From positions 374,071 through 438,070 of the forward strand of contig NZ_JAGIBH010000006.1 in the NCBI RefSeq assembly GCF_017744445.1: a DNA stretch of 64,000 nucleotides, read 5' to 3'. Origin of the DNA: Caulobacter sp. (GTDB taxonomy: Bacteria; Pseudomonadota; Alphaproteobacteria; Caulobacterales; Caulobacteraceae). The notes under the pieces were generated by a model. The model did not search any database and was not told where the DNA came from. It worked only from the letters and a program-made list of their open reading frames with translations. This document shows, in pieces, positions 24,803-33,697 of this stretch. How positions within the stretch are numbered: position 1 is the stretch's first letter; each line of letters starts with the position of its first letter. A program made the translations under genes and the position numbers.

Positions 24803-25870
24803 TTGAAGACCGCCTGGTTCGCCGCCTGCGCCCTGATCACCGTCGCGCCCGCGGCCCACGCCGCCGACTACGCCCTGCTGGGGCCGTCCTTCGGCAAGGG
24901 CGCCGTCGCTCCCGCCCTATCCGAACAGATCATTTCGCGCGCGACGGCCAATCTTGAACGCCCGCCCGGCGCCATTCCCCACGCCCACACCGAAGGCACC
25001 CTGCCCGGCAAGGGCATCCGCGAGATCAGCATCAAGGCCCGCGAGGACCAGCCGATCGTGCTGAACTTCGCCATCGCCTACCGCCTGACCGGCGACCGCA
25101 AGTTCCTGGACGCCACCGCCCGCTATCTCGAGAACTGGGCCGACATCTACCAGATCTCGTTCAACCCGATCGACGAGACGGGTTTCGACACCCTGCTGAT
25201 GGCCACCGACCTGACGGAGAGCGACCTCCCCGCCCCCATCCGCGCCAAGGTCGACGCCTTCTGGCGCAAGATGGCCGTCGGCTATCTGGACGCCATGGAC
25301 GCGGGCCCGAAGAACGCCGAGACCAACTGGCAGAGCCATCGCATCAAGCTGGCGACCATGGCCGCCTTCCAGACCGGCGACGTCAAGGTCATCGACCGCG
25401 CCCGCAAGGCCTATCAGAAGCAGGTCGGCGTCAATCTCTACGCCGACGGCTCGACCTTCGACTTCCATGAGCGCGACGCCCTGCACTACGTCACCTACAA
25501 CCTCGATCCGCTGCTGATGGCCGTGCTTTCGGCCAAGGCGCATGGCCAGGACTGGTACAGCTGGAAAAGCCCTGCCGGTTCCAGCCTGCCCCACTCGCTG
25601 GACTGGCTGACCGCCTTCGCCACTGGCCAGAAGGTCCACATCGAGTTCGCCAACTCCAAGATCCAGTTCGACCGCGACCGGGCCGGCGCGGGCCAGAAAG
25701 AGTACGCGCCCCATCCGTGGGACGTGGGCAACGGCGTTTCGACCTACACCCTGGCCAGCCTGGCCGATCCCAAGTTCCTGGCCCTGCGCGACGAGCTGGT
25801 GACGAAGACCGGCCGCCGCCCGCCGGTCTGGGCCGAGATCCTGCGCGCCTCGCAACCCCTTGCCCGCTAA
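24803..25870 (+). CDS. Exported alginate-lyase-family protein (PL5-like)
   Basis: The 355-residue protein has a signal peptide (WFAACALITVAPAAHA) and an all-helical lyase fold. Recognisable segments are LNFAIAYRLTGDRKFLDATARYLENWA, TNWQSHRIK (counterpart of the active-site Asn-His region of PL5) and DGSTFDFHERDALHYVTYNLDPLLMA. The start is a TTG with GGGGAG upstream. The family cleaves polyuronates such as alginate by beta-elimination; substrate preference here is uncertain. It is transcribed alone and divergent from LacI copy 2, with a uronate-regulator-like repeat in its promoter. Confidence 0.85.
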   Translation: MKTAWFAACALITVAPAAHAADYALLGPSFGKGAVAPALSEQIISRATANLERPPGAIPHAHTEGTLPGKGIREISIKAREDQPIVLNFAIAYRLTGDRKFLDATARYLENWADIYQISFNPIDETGFDTLLMATDLTESDLPAPIRAKVDAFWRKMAVGYLDAMDAGPKNAETNWQSHRIKLATMAAFQTGDVKVIDRARKAYQKQVGVNLYADGSTFDFHERDALHYVTYNLDPLLMAVLSAKAHGQDWYSWKSPAGSSLPHSLDWLTAFATGQKVHIEFANSKIQFDRDRAGAGQKEYAPHPWDVGNGVSTYTLASLADPKFLALRDELVTKTGRRPPVWAEILRASQPLAR

Positions 25871-25888
25871 CGGTCAGGTTGACCGAGC

Positions 25889-25918
25889 CTCCCCCGTCTG
25901 TCCCAATCGGCGGGGGAG
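25889..25918 (+). promoter_or_regulatory. Hairpin that covers the ribosome-binding site of the DUF2939 gene
   Basis: CTCCCCCG (25889-25896) can pair perfectly with CGGGGGAG (25911-25918). The right arm contains the purine-rich ribosome-binding sequence of the gene whose ATG is at 25925. If the hairpin forms in the mRNA, the start is hidden. The left arm is downstream of the lyase stop, so the fold needs only local RNA. Confidence 0.45.
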
Positions 25919-25924
25919 AACTCG

Positions 25925-26497
25925 ATGACTCGCAACAACCGTATCCTGATCGGCGCCGGCGGCGTTGTAGCCGTGCTGCTGATCGCGCTGTATTTCGCTT
26001 CGCCGATCCTGGCGCTGCACAGTCTGACCGCCGCGGCCAAGGCCGGCGACAAGGTCGCTCTGGAGCAGAAGGTCGACTTCCCCGCCGTGCGCGAGAGCCT
26101 GAAGGCTCAGCTCAAGACGGCCATGACCCGCAAGTTCGAGGAAGACCCCGAACTGCGCGACAACCCCTTCGCCGCTTTCGGCCAGCTGCTGATGGCCAGC
26201 GTCGTCGATAAGGCCGTCGACTCCTTCGCCACGCCCGACGCCATCGCCAATATGGTGGCCACCAACGAGCCGCCCAAGGCCGTCTCGAACGCGCCCGGCG
26301 GTCCGGTGCTGGAGCCGGCCAAGCCGAAAGCCAAGTCCGAAACCAAGGTCGACTACGGTTATGAGGGCCTGGACCATTTCCGCGTCCGTTACGCCGATGT
26401 GAAGGACGGCGAGCAGCTGGACCTGGTGCTGAAACGTCACGGCATTTTCGGCTGGAAACTGGTGCGGATCGAGTTGCCGGGCCTGACCAAGAGCTAG
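25925..26497 (+). CDS. DUF2939-family membrane-anchored protein
   Basis: The 190-residue protein has one N-terminal membrane segment (ILIGAGGVVAVLLIALYFA) followed by a soluble domain with the segments ALHSLTAAAKAGD, KVDFPAVRESLKAQL, a Pro/Ala/Lys linker (about 115-137) and a C-terminal GLDHFRVRYAD...FGWKLVRIELP typical of DUF2939 proteins. The function is unknown. The stop overlaps by 4 nt (CTAG) that of the convergent phosphatase gene. Confidence 0.85.
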   Translation: MTRNNRILIGAGGVVAVLLIALYFASPILALHSLTAAAKAGDKVALEQKVDFPAVRESLKAQLKTAMTRKFEEDPELRDNPFAAFGQLLMASVVDKAVDSFATPDAIANMVATNEPPKAVSNAPGGPVLEPAKPKAKSETKVDYGYEGLDHFRVRYADVKDGEQLDLVLKRHGIFGWKLVRIELPGLTKS

Positions 26498-26964
26498 AGC
26501 CGCCAGTCGATCGCGGTCCCTTCGAAGGCGTACACGCCGCGCCCGATACTGGCGATCGCGCGGCTCATGGCGCCGTCGCGCTGCAGGATCGCATCGGCCA
26601 GGGCGACCATCAGCGGGTTCGGCGTCGCCTCCGGGCACAGCGACCGCAGCTGGGCTGCCAGGGCTTGCTCATCTCCGCCATGCGCGCAGGCCAGGATGTA
26701 GGCCGCCGCCGTCGAGCGGCTGACGCCAGCAAAGCAGTGGATCAGCAGCGTCGGCGTTCCGGCCAGGCTCAAGATGGTCTCGATCATCGCCGCCGAGGGC
26801 GCGACCAGGCCTTCACGGTCTTCGGCGATATCGTTGAAACGCAACAGGGTTCGAGGCCGCGCCACGACCGGCGCCCGCGCATCCGGCGAGATCAGCGACA
26901 GCGCATGATCGGCCTCCCCAGCCAGACGCTCGACCGCCGAGATCGGACCGACCAGCAGCCTCAC
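26494..26964 (-). CDS. Cysteine-based (tyrosine/dual-specificity-like) phosphatase at the end of the cobalamin operon
   Basis: The 156-residue protein has the Cys-x5-Arg phosphatase loop HCFAGVSRS (Cys77, Arg83) and a likely general-acid Asp45 in RFNDIAED. The GTG start overlaps the cobS stop (GTGA), so it is translationally coupled as the last gene of the operon. The family removes phosphate from proteins or small molecules. No CobC-type histidine phosphatase for alpha-ribazole phosphate or cobalamin phosphate is visible in the operon, so this enzyme is a candidate for that missing step; this is inference from position only. Confidence 0.85.
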   Translation of the reverse strand: MRLLVGPISAVERLAGEADHALSLISPDARAPVVARPRTLLRFNDIAEDREGLVAPSAAMIETILSLAGTPTLLIHCFAGVSRSTAAAYILACAHGGDEQALAAQLRSLCPEATPNPLMVALADAILQRDGAMSRAIASIGRGVYAFEGTAIDWRL

Positions 26965-27716
26965 AGCAGCGCCGCCGCGCCCAACAGGAACCCGACCTCG
27001 AACAGCTGCTCGACTGCGCCCAGCACGTCGCCGGTATGGCCGCCGATCAGCCGCCGGGCCAGCAGCGCCATGGCGATGGCCAACGCCGCGCCGCCCGCGA
27101 GACCCAGCAGCGCAGCGCTGGGCGGCAACAGCACCAACGGCCAGGCGGCGATCAGCAGGGCGACCAGAACCTCGCTGGTCCGAACGCCTTGCGGCACAGG
27201 CTTCCACTTGCCGGCCTCGCCGCTAGGGGCATAGGGCGTGACCCGCATGACCACTACGGCGGCGGCGCGACCCAGGCCATGGGCGACAAACAGCAAGGTC
27301 GCGGCCATGGCGGTTGAGGCCAGCACGGCGGCCTTCAGGAGCAACACCAGCACCAGGGCGCAGACGCCGTAGGTCCCGATACGACTGTCCTTCATGATCT
27401 CCAGCCGTCGCGCGGGGGTCTGGCCGCCGCCCAGGCCGTCGGCGGTGTCCGCCAGACCGTCCTCGTGGAAAGCGCCGGTGACCAGGAGCCCGACCGTGAT
27501 CGCCAGCACGGCGGCCACGCCGCTTCCCCAGGCGCGTTCGCCCAACAACAGCACCAGAGCGCTGACCGCCCCGACGCCCTGCCCCACCAGGGGGAAATAG
27601 CGCGCCGAACGGGTGATCCATTCGGGCTCGAAGGTCTTCAGCGCCGGCGTCGGCACGCGGGTCAGGAACTGGATCGCGCAGACCAGCAGCCGAACCTGAT
27701 GCCGCGCCCAGCCCAT
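26961..27716 (-). CDS. cobS: CobS, adenosylcobinamide-GDP ribazoletransferase
   Basis: The 251-residue inner-membrane enzyme joins adenosylcobinamide-GDP with alpha-ribazole or its phosphate to form the cobalamin nucleotide loop. Diagnostic segments are FLTRVPTP (about 18-25), the acidic motif HEDGLADTADGLGGG and MKDSRIGTYGV, followed by several hydrophobic helices. It starts 2 bases after cobT and overlaps the phosphatase gene by 4 nt. The name follows Salmonella use (CobV in Pseudomonas). Confidence 0.96.
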   Translation of the reverse strand: MGWARHQVRLLVCAIQFLTRVPTPALKTFEPEWITRSARYFPLVGQGVGAVSALVLLLGERAWGSGVAAVLAITVGLLVTGAFHEDGLADTADGLGGGQTPARRLEIMKDSRIGTYGVCALVLVLLLKAAVLASTAMAATLLFVAHGLGRAAAVVVMRVTPYAPSGEAGKWKPVPQGVRTSEVLVALLIAAWPLVLLPPSAALLGLAGGAALAIAMALLARRLIGGHTGDVLGAVEQLFEVGFLLGAAALL

Positions 27717-27718
27717 GG

Positions 27719-28747
27719 TCAGATCCGCCCGTTAAGCACGTCGTCCAGGCTGGCGACGTCGCTCAGCAGCCGCGAGGCGGCGCGCACGATCGGCAGGGCC
27801 AGCAGCGCGCCGGTGCCCTCGCCCAGGCGCAGGCCCAGGTCCAGCAGCGGCTCGACCTCCAGGGCCTCTAGCATGCGGCGATGCCCCTGCTCCGCGGAGC
27901 GATGGCAGAAGATGCAGTAGTCCCGCGCGGCCGGCTCCAGCCGGATCGCCGCCAGCGCCGCCGCCGAGCCGATGAAGCCGTCGACCAAGACCGGAACCTT
28001 CGCCGAAGCCGCGCCGAGGATCGCGCCGGCCATCATGACGATCTCCAGTCCGCCAAACTGGGCAAGCACTTGGGCCGGATCGGTCGCGTCCGAGCGCGCG
28101 GCGGCCCGCTCCAGCACCGCCAGCTTGCGCGCCAGGCCCTCATCGTCATGACCCGCCCCGCGACCTACACACTCAGCCAACGGCGCCGGCGCCAGGCGGT
28201 GCATGATCAGGGCGGCCGAGGCGGTATTGCCGATGCCCATCTCGCCGAGTGCGAGGATCTCGAAACCTTCCTCGACAGCCTCACGGGCGATCCGCGCGCC
28301 GCGCTCCAGGGCGTCGGCAACATCGGCTTCGGTCAAGGCGGCCTCGACGGCGGCGTTGCGTGTGCCGCGTCGGACTTTCTCGGCCAGCAACGCCTGATGC
28401 GCTGGCAACTCGGCGTCGACCCCGGCGTCTACCACACGCAGCGCCGCCCCGATCGCCGTCGCGAAGGCGTTGGCGCTGGCCTTGCCCGACAGGAAGGTGG
28501 CGACCATCGCCTGGGTGACGGCCGACGGATACGGCGACACGCCCTCCGCCGTCAGGCCGTGATCACCGGCGAACACCAGCAGCAGCGCCTTGTCGAAGGT
28601 TGGCGGCGTCTCGGCGATCAGGCCGAGCTGAACGGCCAGGTCCTCGACCCGTCCAAGCGCCCCCAGCGGCTTGGCCTTGCCGTCGATCGTCGCGCGCAGA
28701 GCGGCCGCGCGGGTCTTGTCGACGGGTGTGACGGTTGGAAGGGTCAT
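27719..28747 (-). CDS. cobT: CobT, nicotinate-nucleotide:dimethylbenzimidazole phosphoribosyltransferase
   Basis: The 342-residue enzyme activates the lower ligand by making alpha-ribazole phosphate. It shows [16 protein letters not shown] near the N-terminus, [16 protein letters not shown], and the catalytic-Glu region [15 protein letters not shown], and has the usual family length of about 340-350. The ATG overlaps the cobQ stop (ATGA). The name follows Salmonella use (CobU in Pseudomonas) and should not be confused with the cobaltochelatase subunit CobT. Confidence 0.96.
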   Translation of the reverse strand: MTLPTVTPVDKTRAAALRATIDGKAKPLGALGRVEDLAVQLGLIAETPPTFDKALLLVFAGDHGLTAEGVSPYPSAVTQAMVATFLSGKASANAFATAIGAALRVVDAGVDAELPAHQALLAEKVRRGTRNAAVEAALTEADVADALERGARIAREAVEEGFEILALGEMGIGNTASAALIMHRLAPAPLAECVGRGAGHDDEGLARKLAVLERAAARSDATDPAQVLAQFGGLEIVMMAGAILGAASAKVPVLVDGFIGSAAALAAIRLEPAARDYCIFCHRSAEQGHRRMLEALEVEPLLDLGLRLGEGTGALLALPIVRAASRLLSDVASLDDVLNGRI

Positions 28748-30204
28748 CGGGAAAACTCCAGGCCAGCCAGGGCCGCGAGGGCGGGAACGTCGAAGCTCTG
28801 CTCGAGCATGGCGGCGATCTCGTCGAGGGCCTGGTCGACGCGGATGGCCTGGTCGAGACCGTCGGACGCCGCGCCCAATTCGGCCAGGAGCGCCGTCCGC
28901 GCCTCGGCGCGGTCGAACAGACCGTGGACGTAGCAGCCCTGCACCCGGCCGTCGGCGGAGACAGCGCCGTCGGTGACCCCATCGTCAAAGGTCAACATCG
29001 GCGAAACCGCGCCGGTCGTGCGGCCGACATGCATCTCGTAGCCTACGAAACGCGCGCCGCCAGCCAGCCGACCTGTGACCGGCCGCAGGGTCTTGTCGCC
29101 GGTCATCACGGTCTCGACGTCCAGCAGGCCAAGCCCCTCTGCGCTTTCCGGCGCGCCTTCAATGCCGTCGGGGTCCGAAACGCGCCGGCCCAGCATCTGG
29201 TAGCCGCCACAGACGCCCAGCACGCGACCGCCCCGACGGACGTGCGCGGCCAGGTCGATGTCCCAGCCTTGGGCGTGCAGGAAGGCCAGGTCCGCCAGCG
29301 TCGCCTTGGTCCCAGGCAGGATGACCAAGTCGGCGTCGCCCGGCAGGGCCGTGCCGGGGGGCACAAAAGCGAACTCCACCTCCGGCTCTGAGCGCAGCGC
29401 GTCGAACTCGTCGAAATTGGCGATCCGCGACAGCATCGGCACGACGATCCGCACCTTGCGGCCGTCGGCGGCGATGGCGCGGTCCAGCACAACGGCGTCC
29501 TCGGCCGGCAGGCGTCGCGCGGCCGCCAGCCAGGGCGCCATCCCTAGGTCCGGCCAGCCCGTGCGACGAACGATCTCGGCGCGGCCGTCCTGGAACAGGC
29601 TGGGATCGCCCCGGAACTTGTTGATCAGGAAGCCCCGGATCATGGCGCGATCTTCGTTGTTCAGCACCGCATGGGCGCCGACCAGGGCGGCGATGACGTG
29701 GCCGCGATCGATGTCGCCGACCAGCACGACCGGGACATCGGCTGCGATCGCGAAGCCCATGTTCGCGATGTCATTGGCGCGCAGATTGATCTCGGCGGGG
29801 CTGCCGGCGCCTTCGACGATCACGAGGTCGCTTTCGGCCTCCAGCTTGCGGAAGCTCTCGATCACCGTGCCCAGCAGCGCGGCCTTGCGCTCCTGATAGC
29901 CGCGCGCCTTCCAGGTCCCGGCCATCTGGCCGCGCACCACCAGCTGGGCGCCGACATCGCTCTGGGGCTTGAGCAGCACCGGGTTCATGTCGACGGTCGG
30001 GGCCACGCGGCAGGCGATGGCCTGCAGGGCCTGGGCGCGGCCGATCTCGCCGCCATCGGCGGTGACGGCGGCGTTGTTGGACATGTTCTGGGGCTTGAAC
30101 GGGCGGACCGTCAGGCCGCGATTGGCGAACAGGCGGCACAGGCCCGCGACCAGCACCGACTTTCCGACGTCGGAGCCGCAGCCCTGGATCATCAATGCGG
30201 CCAT
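28744..30204 (-). CDS. cobQ: CobQ, cobyric acid synthase (glutamine-hydrolysing)
   Basis: The 486-residue enzyme amidates four side chains of adenosylcobyrinic acid a,c-diamide. The N-terminal half is a dethiobiotin-synthetase-like ATP-binding domain ([42 protein letters not shown]). The C-terminal half is a class I glutamine amidotransferase with nucleophile Cys332 in [10 protein letters not shown] and the His-containing YVHGLFD. It overlaps cbiB by 13 nt and cobT by 4 nt. It is the earliest biosynthetic step encoded in this operon. Confidence 0.97.
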   Translation of the reverse strand: MAALMIQGCGSDVGKSVLVAGLCRLFANRGLTVRPFKPQNMSNNAAVTADGGEIGRAQALQAIACRVAPTVDMNPVLLKPQSDVGAQLVVRGQMAGTWKARGYQERKAALLGTVIESFRKLEAESDLVIVEGAGSPAEINLRANDIANMGFAIAADVPVVLVGDIDRGHVIAALVGAHAVLNNEDRAMIRGFLINKFRGDPSLFQDGRAEIVRRTGWPDLGMAPWLAAARRLPAEDAVVLDRAIAADGRKVRIVVPMLSRIANFDEFDALRSEPEVEFAFVPPGTALPGDADLVILPGTKATLADLAFLHAQGWDIDLAAHVRRGGRVLGVCGGYQMLGRRVSDPDGIEGAPESAEGLGLLDVETVMTGDKTLRPVTGRLAGGARFVGYEMHVGRTTGAVSPMLTFDDGVTDGAVSADGRVQGCYVHGLFDRAEARTALLAELGAASDGLDQAIRVDQALDEIAAMLEQSFDVPALAALAGLEFSR

Positions 30205-31118
30205 GCGACTCCTCCTGCCGCCAGCATCAACCAGAGGATCGCGCAGGCGACCAGATAGACCCTGAGCGCGCGCGGCACATCAGCGGCCTCGGGCGCCCGG
30301 CCCTCGCCCAGCACCGGACGCTTCGACAGCATCCCGTCGTACCAGGCAGGCCCGCCCAGACGGACGCCCAGCGCACCAGCCATGGCCGCCTCGGGCCAGC
30401 CGGCGTTGGGCGAAGCGTGCTTGCCGGCGTCGCGCAGCATCACCTTCCAGCCGCCCAGACCAGCGCTGGCGACCAGCACCCCGGCCAAGCGCGCCGGGAC
30501 CAGGTTCAGCAGATCGTCGCATCGCGCCGAGGCCCAGCCAAACGACCGCCAGCGCGGCTCGCGGTGGCCGATCATGCTGTCGGCGGTGTTGACGGCCTTG
30601 TAGACGAACAGCCCCGGCAGCCCCCCGACCACGAACCAGAGCAGCGGCGCGACGACGCCGTCGCAGAAGCTCTCGGCCAAGCTCTCGATGGCGGCGGCGG
30701 CGATGTCGCTTTCGTCCAGGCGGGCGACATCGCGGCCGACGATCATGCCGACGGCGGCGCGGGCGGCATTGAGGTCACCGGCGGCCAGCGGCTTGGCCAC
30801 GACCTGGACGTGGTCCCACAGATTGCGCTGGGCCAAGCCCAGCCAGCCGACGGCGATCACGGACCACGGACCGCCGTAGCGGGTAATCAGCAGGCCCGCG
30901 CCGGCGCTAATCGCGACGATGGCCAGCAGGGTCACGACGCCCAGCAGCCGCCGCAGCGGCTCGCCGAACGAGCCCTGGTTCAGCATCCGCTCCAGATGTC
31001 CGATAACCGCGCCGACCCAGACCACGGGATGCGGAAAGCGCCGATGCAGGGCGTCGGGGTAGCCGACGACGGCCTCCACACCGGCCGCCGCGAGCACGAT
31101 CCAGGGACTAGCCGGCAC
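30192..31118 (-). CDS. cbiB: CbiB/CobD, adenosylcobinamide-phosphate synthase
   Basis: The 308-residue membrane enzyme attaches aminopropanol (phosphate) to cobyric acid. Family marks are [14 protein letters not shown] near the N-terminus, the segment [20 protein letters not shown] (here starting AAIESLAES), and [17 protein letters not shown]. There are several membrane helices. It overlaps the ABC ATPase gene upstream by 11 nt and cobQ downstream by 13 nt, a strong sign of one transcript. Its substrate side chain comes from the decarboxylase encoded at 33694-34695. Confidence 0.96.
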   Translation of the reverse strand: MPASPWIVLAAAGVEAVVGYPDALHRRFPHPVVWVGAVIGHLERMLNQGSFGEPLRRLLGVVTLLAIVAISAGAGLLITRYGGPWSVIAVGWLGLAQRNLWDHVQVVAKPLAAGDLNAARAAVGMIVGRDVARLDESDIAAAAIESLAESFCDGVVAPLLWFVVGGLPGLFVYKAVNTADSMIGHREPRWRSFGWASARCDDLLNLVPARLAGVLVASAGLGGWKVMLRDAGKHASPNAGWPEAAMAGALGVRLGGPAWYDGMLSKRPVLGEGRAPEAADVPRALRVYLVACAILWLMLAAGGVAWPH

Positions 31119-31881
31119 GACCCAGCACTTCGATCAGCGGCCCGGTTTCGCCCGCGTGGCGACGAACGATGACGCCATAGACTTTGGACAGCAGCTCGGG
31201 CGTCAAGGCGGCTTCGGGGGCGGCGTCGGCGACCAGCTGTCCCTCGTCCAGCACCAGCACCCGGTCGGCGAAGCGCGCGGCCAGGTTCAGGTCGTGCAGG
31301 GTGACGATCACGCCCTTGCCCTGGTCGTGGGCCAGGCGGCGGAACAGCGACAGCGCGTCCAGGGCGTGACCGGGATCCAGGCCGGTCAGCGGCTCGTCGG
31401 CCAGCAGCCAGTCGGTCTGGCCGGCCAGGCCTCTGGCGATCAGGGCGCGGGCGCGCTCGCCTCCGGACATCCGGGTCACGGCGCGATCGGCGAAGGCTTC
31501 CAGATGCGCGTCGGCGATGGCGGCCTCGATCGCCGCCTGGTCCTCGCCGCTGGCCCCGAAAGCGCCCAGGTGCGGGGTGCGACCCAGACCGATGAAGGTG
31601 CGGACGTCGACGTCCCAGGCGATCTCGGGTGTCTGGGCCAGGAAGGCGATCCGCCGTGCGCGCTGGCGGCCGTTCATGGTCGTGACGGACGCGCCGTCCA
31701 GCAGGGCAGCGCCGCGCTCGGGCCTTAGCAGCCCCGCGAGACAGGCCAGCAGGGTCGACTTGCCCGCGCCGTTGGGACCGACGATGGCGATGACGCCGCC
31801 TTGCTGGAACTCAGCGGAGATCCCGCTCAGGACCTGGCGGTCGCCGAACCGGACGGCGATGTCTTGCGCTTGCAGGCTCAT
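31108..31881 (-). CDS. btuD: Corrinoid ABC transporter ATP-binding protein (BtuD/FecE-like)
   Basis: The 257-residue ATPase has Walker A GPNGAGKST (about 35-43), Q-loop (AFLAQTP), signature MSGGERARA, Walker B WLLADEPLTGLDP and the switch His in VTLHDLNLAARF. The start is the ATG at 31881, overlapping the permease stop (ATGA). It powers import through the adjacent permease. Assignment to corrinoid rather than iron-siderophore transport rests on the cobalamin operon and riboswitch. Confidence 0.93.
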   Translation of the reverse strand: MSLQAQDIAVRFGDRQVLSGISAEFQQGGVIAIVGPNGAGKSTLLACLAGLLRPERGAALLDGASVTTMNGRQRARRIAFLAQTPEIAWDVDVRTFIGLGRTPHLGAFGASGEDQAAIEAAIADAHLEAFADRAVTRMSGGERARALIARGLAGQTDWLLADEPLTGLDPGHALDALSLFRRLAHDQGKGVIVTLHDLNLAARFADRVLVLDEGQLVADAAPEAALTPELLSKVYGVIVRRHAGETGPLIEVLGRAG

Positions 31882-32867
31882 GCCAGCCTCCGTCTCATCG
31901 AGATCAGCATGGCCAGGAAGAACGGCCCGCCCAGGGCGGCCATGGCGACGCTGAGCTTCACCTCGCTGGCCGCTGGGGTCATACGCACGAGGATGTCGGC
32001 CGCCAGGGTCAGGACCGCGCCGCCCACGAACGACGGCAGCAGCACGGCGCTGGGTTTGGAGCCCAGCAGCGGCCGCAGCAGGTGTGGGGTGATCAGGCCG
32101 ATGAAGCTGATGACACCAGTCACCGCGACGCTCGAGCCGACCGCGATGGCCACGCCGATGGCCATCAGCAAGCGCGTGCGCGAGAGGTCCACGCCCAACG
32201 ACTTGGCGCCCTGCTCGCCCAGGGTCAGGGCGTCCAGCGAGCGGCCCAGGACCAGCAATAGCAGGCTGCCCAGGATGACACCCGGCGCGGCCAGCTTGAC
32301 CTCCTCGACGCTGCGATCGGCCAGCGAGCCCATCAGCCAGTTGACGATCTCGTTCACCGCCCACGGGTTGGGGGCGAGGTTCAAGGCCAGGGCGATCATG
32401 GCGCCGCAGACCGTCTGGATCACGAAGCCGGCCAGCAGGAAGGTGACGATGCTGGAGCTGACCCCGGATAGGCCCAGCAGGATGGCGACGCCGATCCCGG
32501 CCCCGACCATGGCCGCCAGCGGCAGGATCCAGGTCGCCTCGCCGGCCGCGCCCAGATAGAGCGTCAGCACCGCGCCCAGCGCCGCCGAGGTTGAGACCCC
32601 CAGCGCGGCCGGATCGGCCAGCGGGTTGCGGGTGTAGCCTTGCAGCGCCGCGCCCGAGAGGCCCAAGGCCCCGCCGACCAGGATGGCCAGGATGGTGCGC
32701 GGGAGCCGCAGGCCAAAGACGATGGCCCAGCGCGGGTCCTCGCCGTGCGAGAGCCAGGCGCTCCAGGGCGTCCAGACGCGTCCGGCGCACAGGCTGGCGA
32801 CGAACAGCACGGCCAGCAGCGCCAGCAGAACGCCGCAGACTAACCAGGGGGATCGGGGCTTGGTCAT
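31878..32867 (-). CDS. btuC: Corrinoid ABC transporter permease (BtuC/FecCD family)
   Basis: The 329-residue protein has nine to ten hydrophobic segments and the FecCD-family motifs GLRLPRTILAILVGGALGLSGAALQG and RNPLADPAALGVSTSAALG near the N-terminus, and TGVISFIGLITPHLLR towards the C-terminus. It forms the inner-membrane channel of the B12 importer with the ATPase and binding protein encoded on either side. Overlaps of 4 nt with both neighbours show coupling. Confidence 0.94.
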   Translation of the reverse strand: MTKPRSPWLVCGVLLALLAVLFVASLCAGRVWTPWSAWLSHGEDPRWAIVFGLRLPRTILAILVGGALGLSGAALQGYTRNPLADPAALGVSTSAALGAVLTLYLGAAGEATWILPLAAMVGAGIGVAILLGLSGVSSSIVTFLLAGFVIQTVCGAMIALALNLAPNPWAVNEIVNWLMGSLADRSVEEVKLAAPGVILGSLLLLVLGRSLDALTLGEQGAKSLGVDLSRTRLLMAIGVAIAVGSSVAVTGVISFIGLITPHLLRPLLGSKPSAVLLPSFVGGAVLTLAADILVRMTPAASEVKLSVAMAALGGPFFLAMLISMRRRLA

Positions 32868-33697
32868 GCGCCCTCCTTCAGCGCCTGGGCACGGGCCCGG
32901 GCCATGGCGGCGGCGGTCTCGATCAGCACCGGACCGCCGCAGTACAGAAGCTTCTCAGGGATCCGCACCTGCCGCATGCGGTGCGAGACGGCCTTGAGCG
33001 CCGGATGGGTCATGACCCGGTCGGCCCAGCTGCGCGCGCCGGGCGCGGGCTCGCCGACCAGCAGCACCTGCGGCGGATCGGCCAGCAGACGCTCCAGCGC
33101 GACATTGCCCCAGGTCTTCAGGCCAAAGCGCCGGGCGACATTGTCGAAGCCGGCATGCTCCATCATTTCGTCGACCAGGGTGCCGGGCCCGGCCGCGAAG
33201 CCGTTGGGCTGGTAGATCAGGGCGCTGAGGCGTCGTGCGCCCGGCGCCGGCGTGGCGGCCGCGATCGCGGCGTCGATCCGGCCGACCAGCGCCTCGCCGC
33301 GGTCGGCATGGCCGATCAGCCGCGCCAGCTTGCGGACTTGGCCCCGGCTTTCGTCGATCGACTTGGGCACCTTGAAGCGCTGCACCGGCACGTCCAGGCG
33401 TTTCAAGGCATTGCGGGTCGCCAGGGCCGAGTGCTGGCTGGCCAGGACCAGATCAGGCCGCAGGGCGATGACCTCCTCGGCGCTCTCCCAGGTATAGGGC
33501 AAGGTCTTGGCCTGGGCCGCGACGGTCGAGCCGTGCGCCTCGCGGGCATAGTGGCTGAGGGCCGCGATCTGCCGGCGGTCGGCCAGGTGGACCAGCATGG
33601 CGTCCAGGCAGCTGTTCAGCGATACGATCCGCTTCGGAGGCGGCGCCGAGCCCGCCGTCAGCGCCAGAGCGCCGGCCACGATCTCACGCCGGTTCAT
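32864..33697 (-). CDS. btuF: Corrinoid-binding periplasmic protein (BtuF-like)
   Basis: The 277-residue protein has a short exported-type N-terminus beginning RREIVAGALALTAG (possibly Tat-dependent), followed by a type III periplasmic binding fold: KRIVSLNSCLDAMLVHLADR, LRPDLVLASQHS and a C-terminal lobe. It delivers corrinoids to BtuCD. The ATG at 33697 is taken because it overlaps the preceding gene's stop (ATGA) and places the leader at the N-terminus; a longer frame upstream would overlap that gene by over 100 bases. Confidence 0.9.
   Translation of the reverse strand: MNRREIVAGALALTAGSAPPPKRIVSLNSCLDAMLVHLADRRQIAALSHYAREAHGSTVAAQAKTLPYTWESAEEVIALRPDLVLASQHSALATRNALKRLDVPVQRFKVPKSIDESRGQVRKLARLIGHADRGEALVGRIDAAIAAATPAPGARRLSALIYQPNGFAAGPGTLVDEMMEHAGFDNVARRFGLKTWGNVALERLLADPPQVLLVGEPAPGARSWADRVMTHPALKAVSHRMRQVRIPEKLLYCGGPVLIETAAAMARARAQALKEGA

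Noticed and set aside
31108..32790. ABC ATPase read as a 560-codon fusion with upstream sequence
   Set aside because: The extra N-terminal part lies inside btuC in another frame and has no domain; the ATG at 31881 starts exactly at the ATPase domain.
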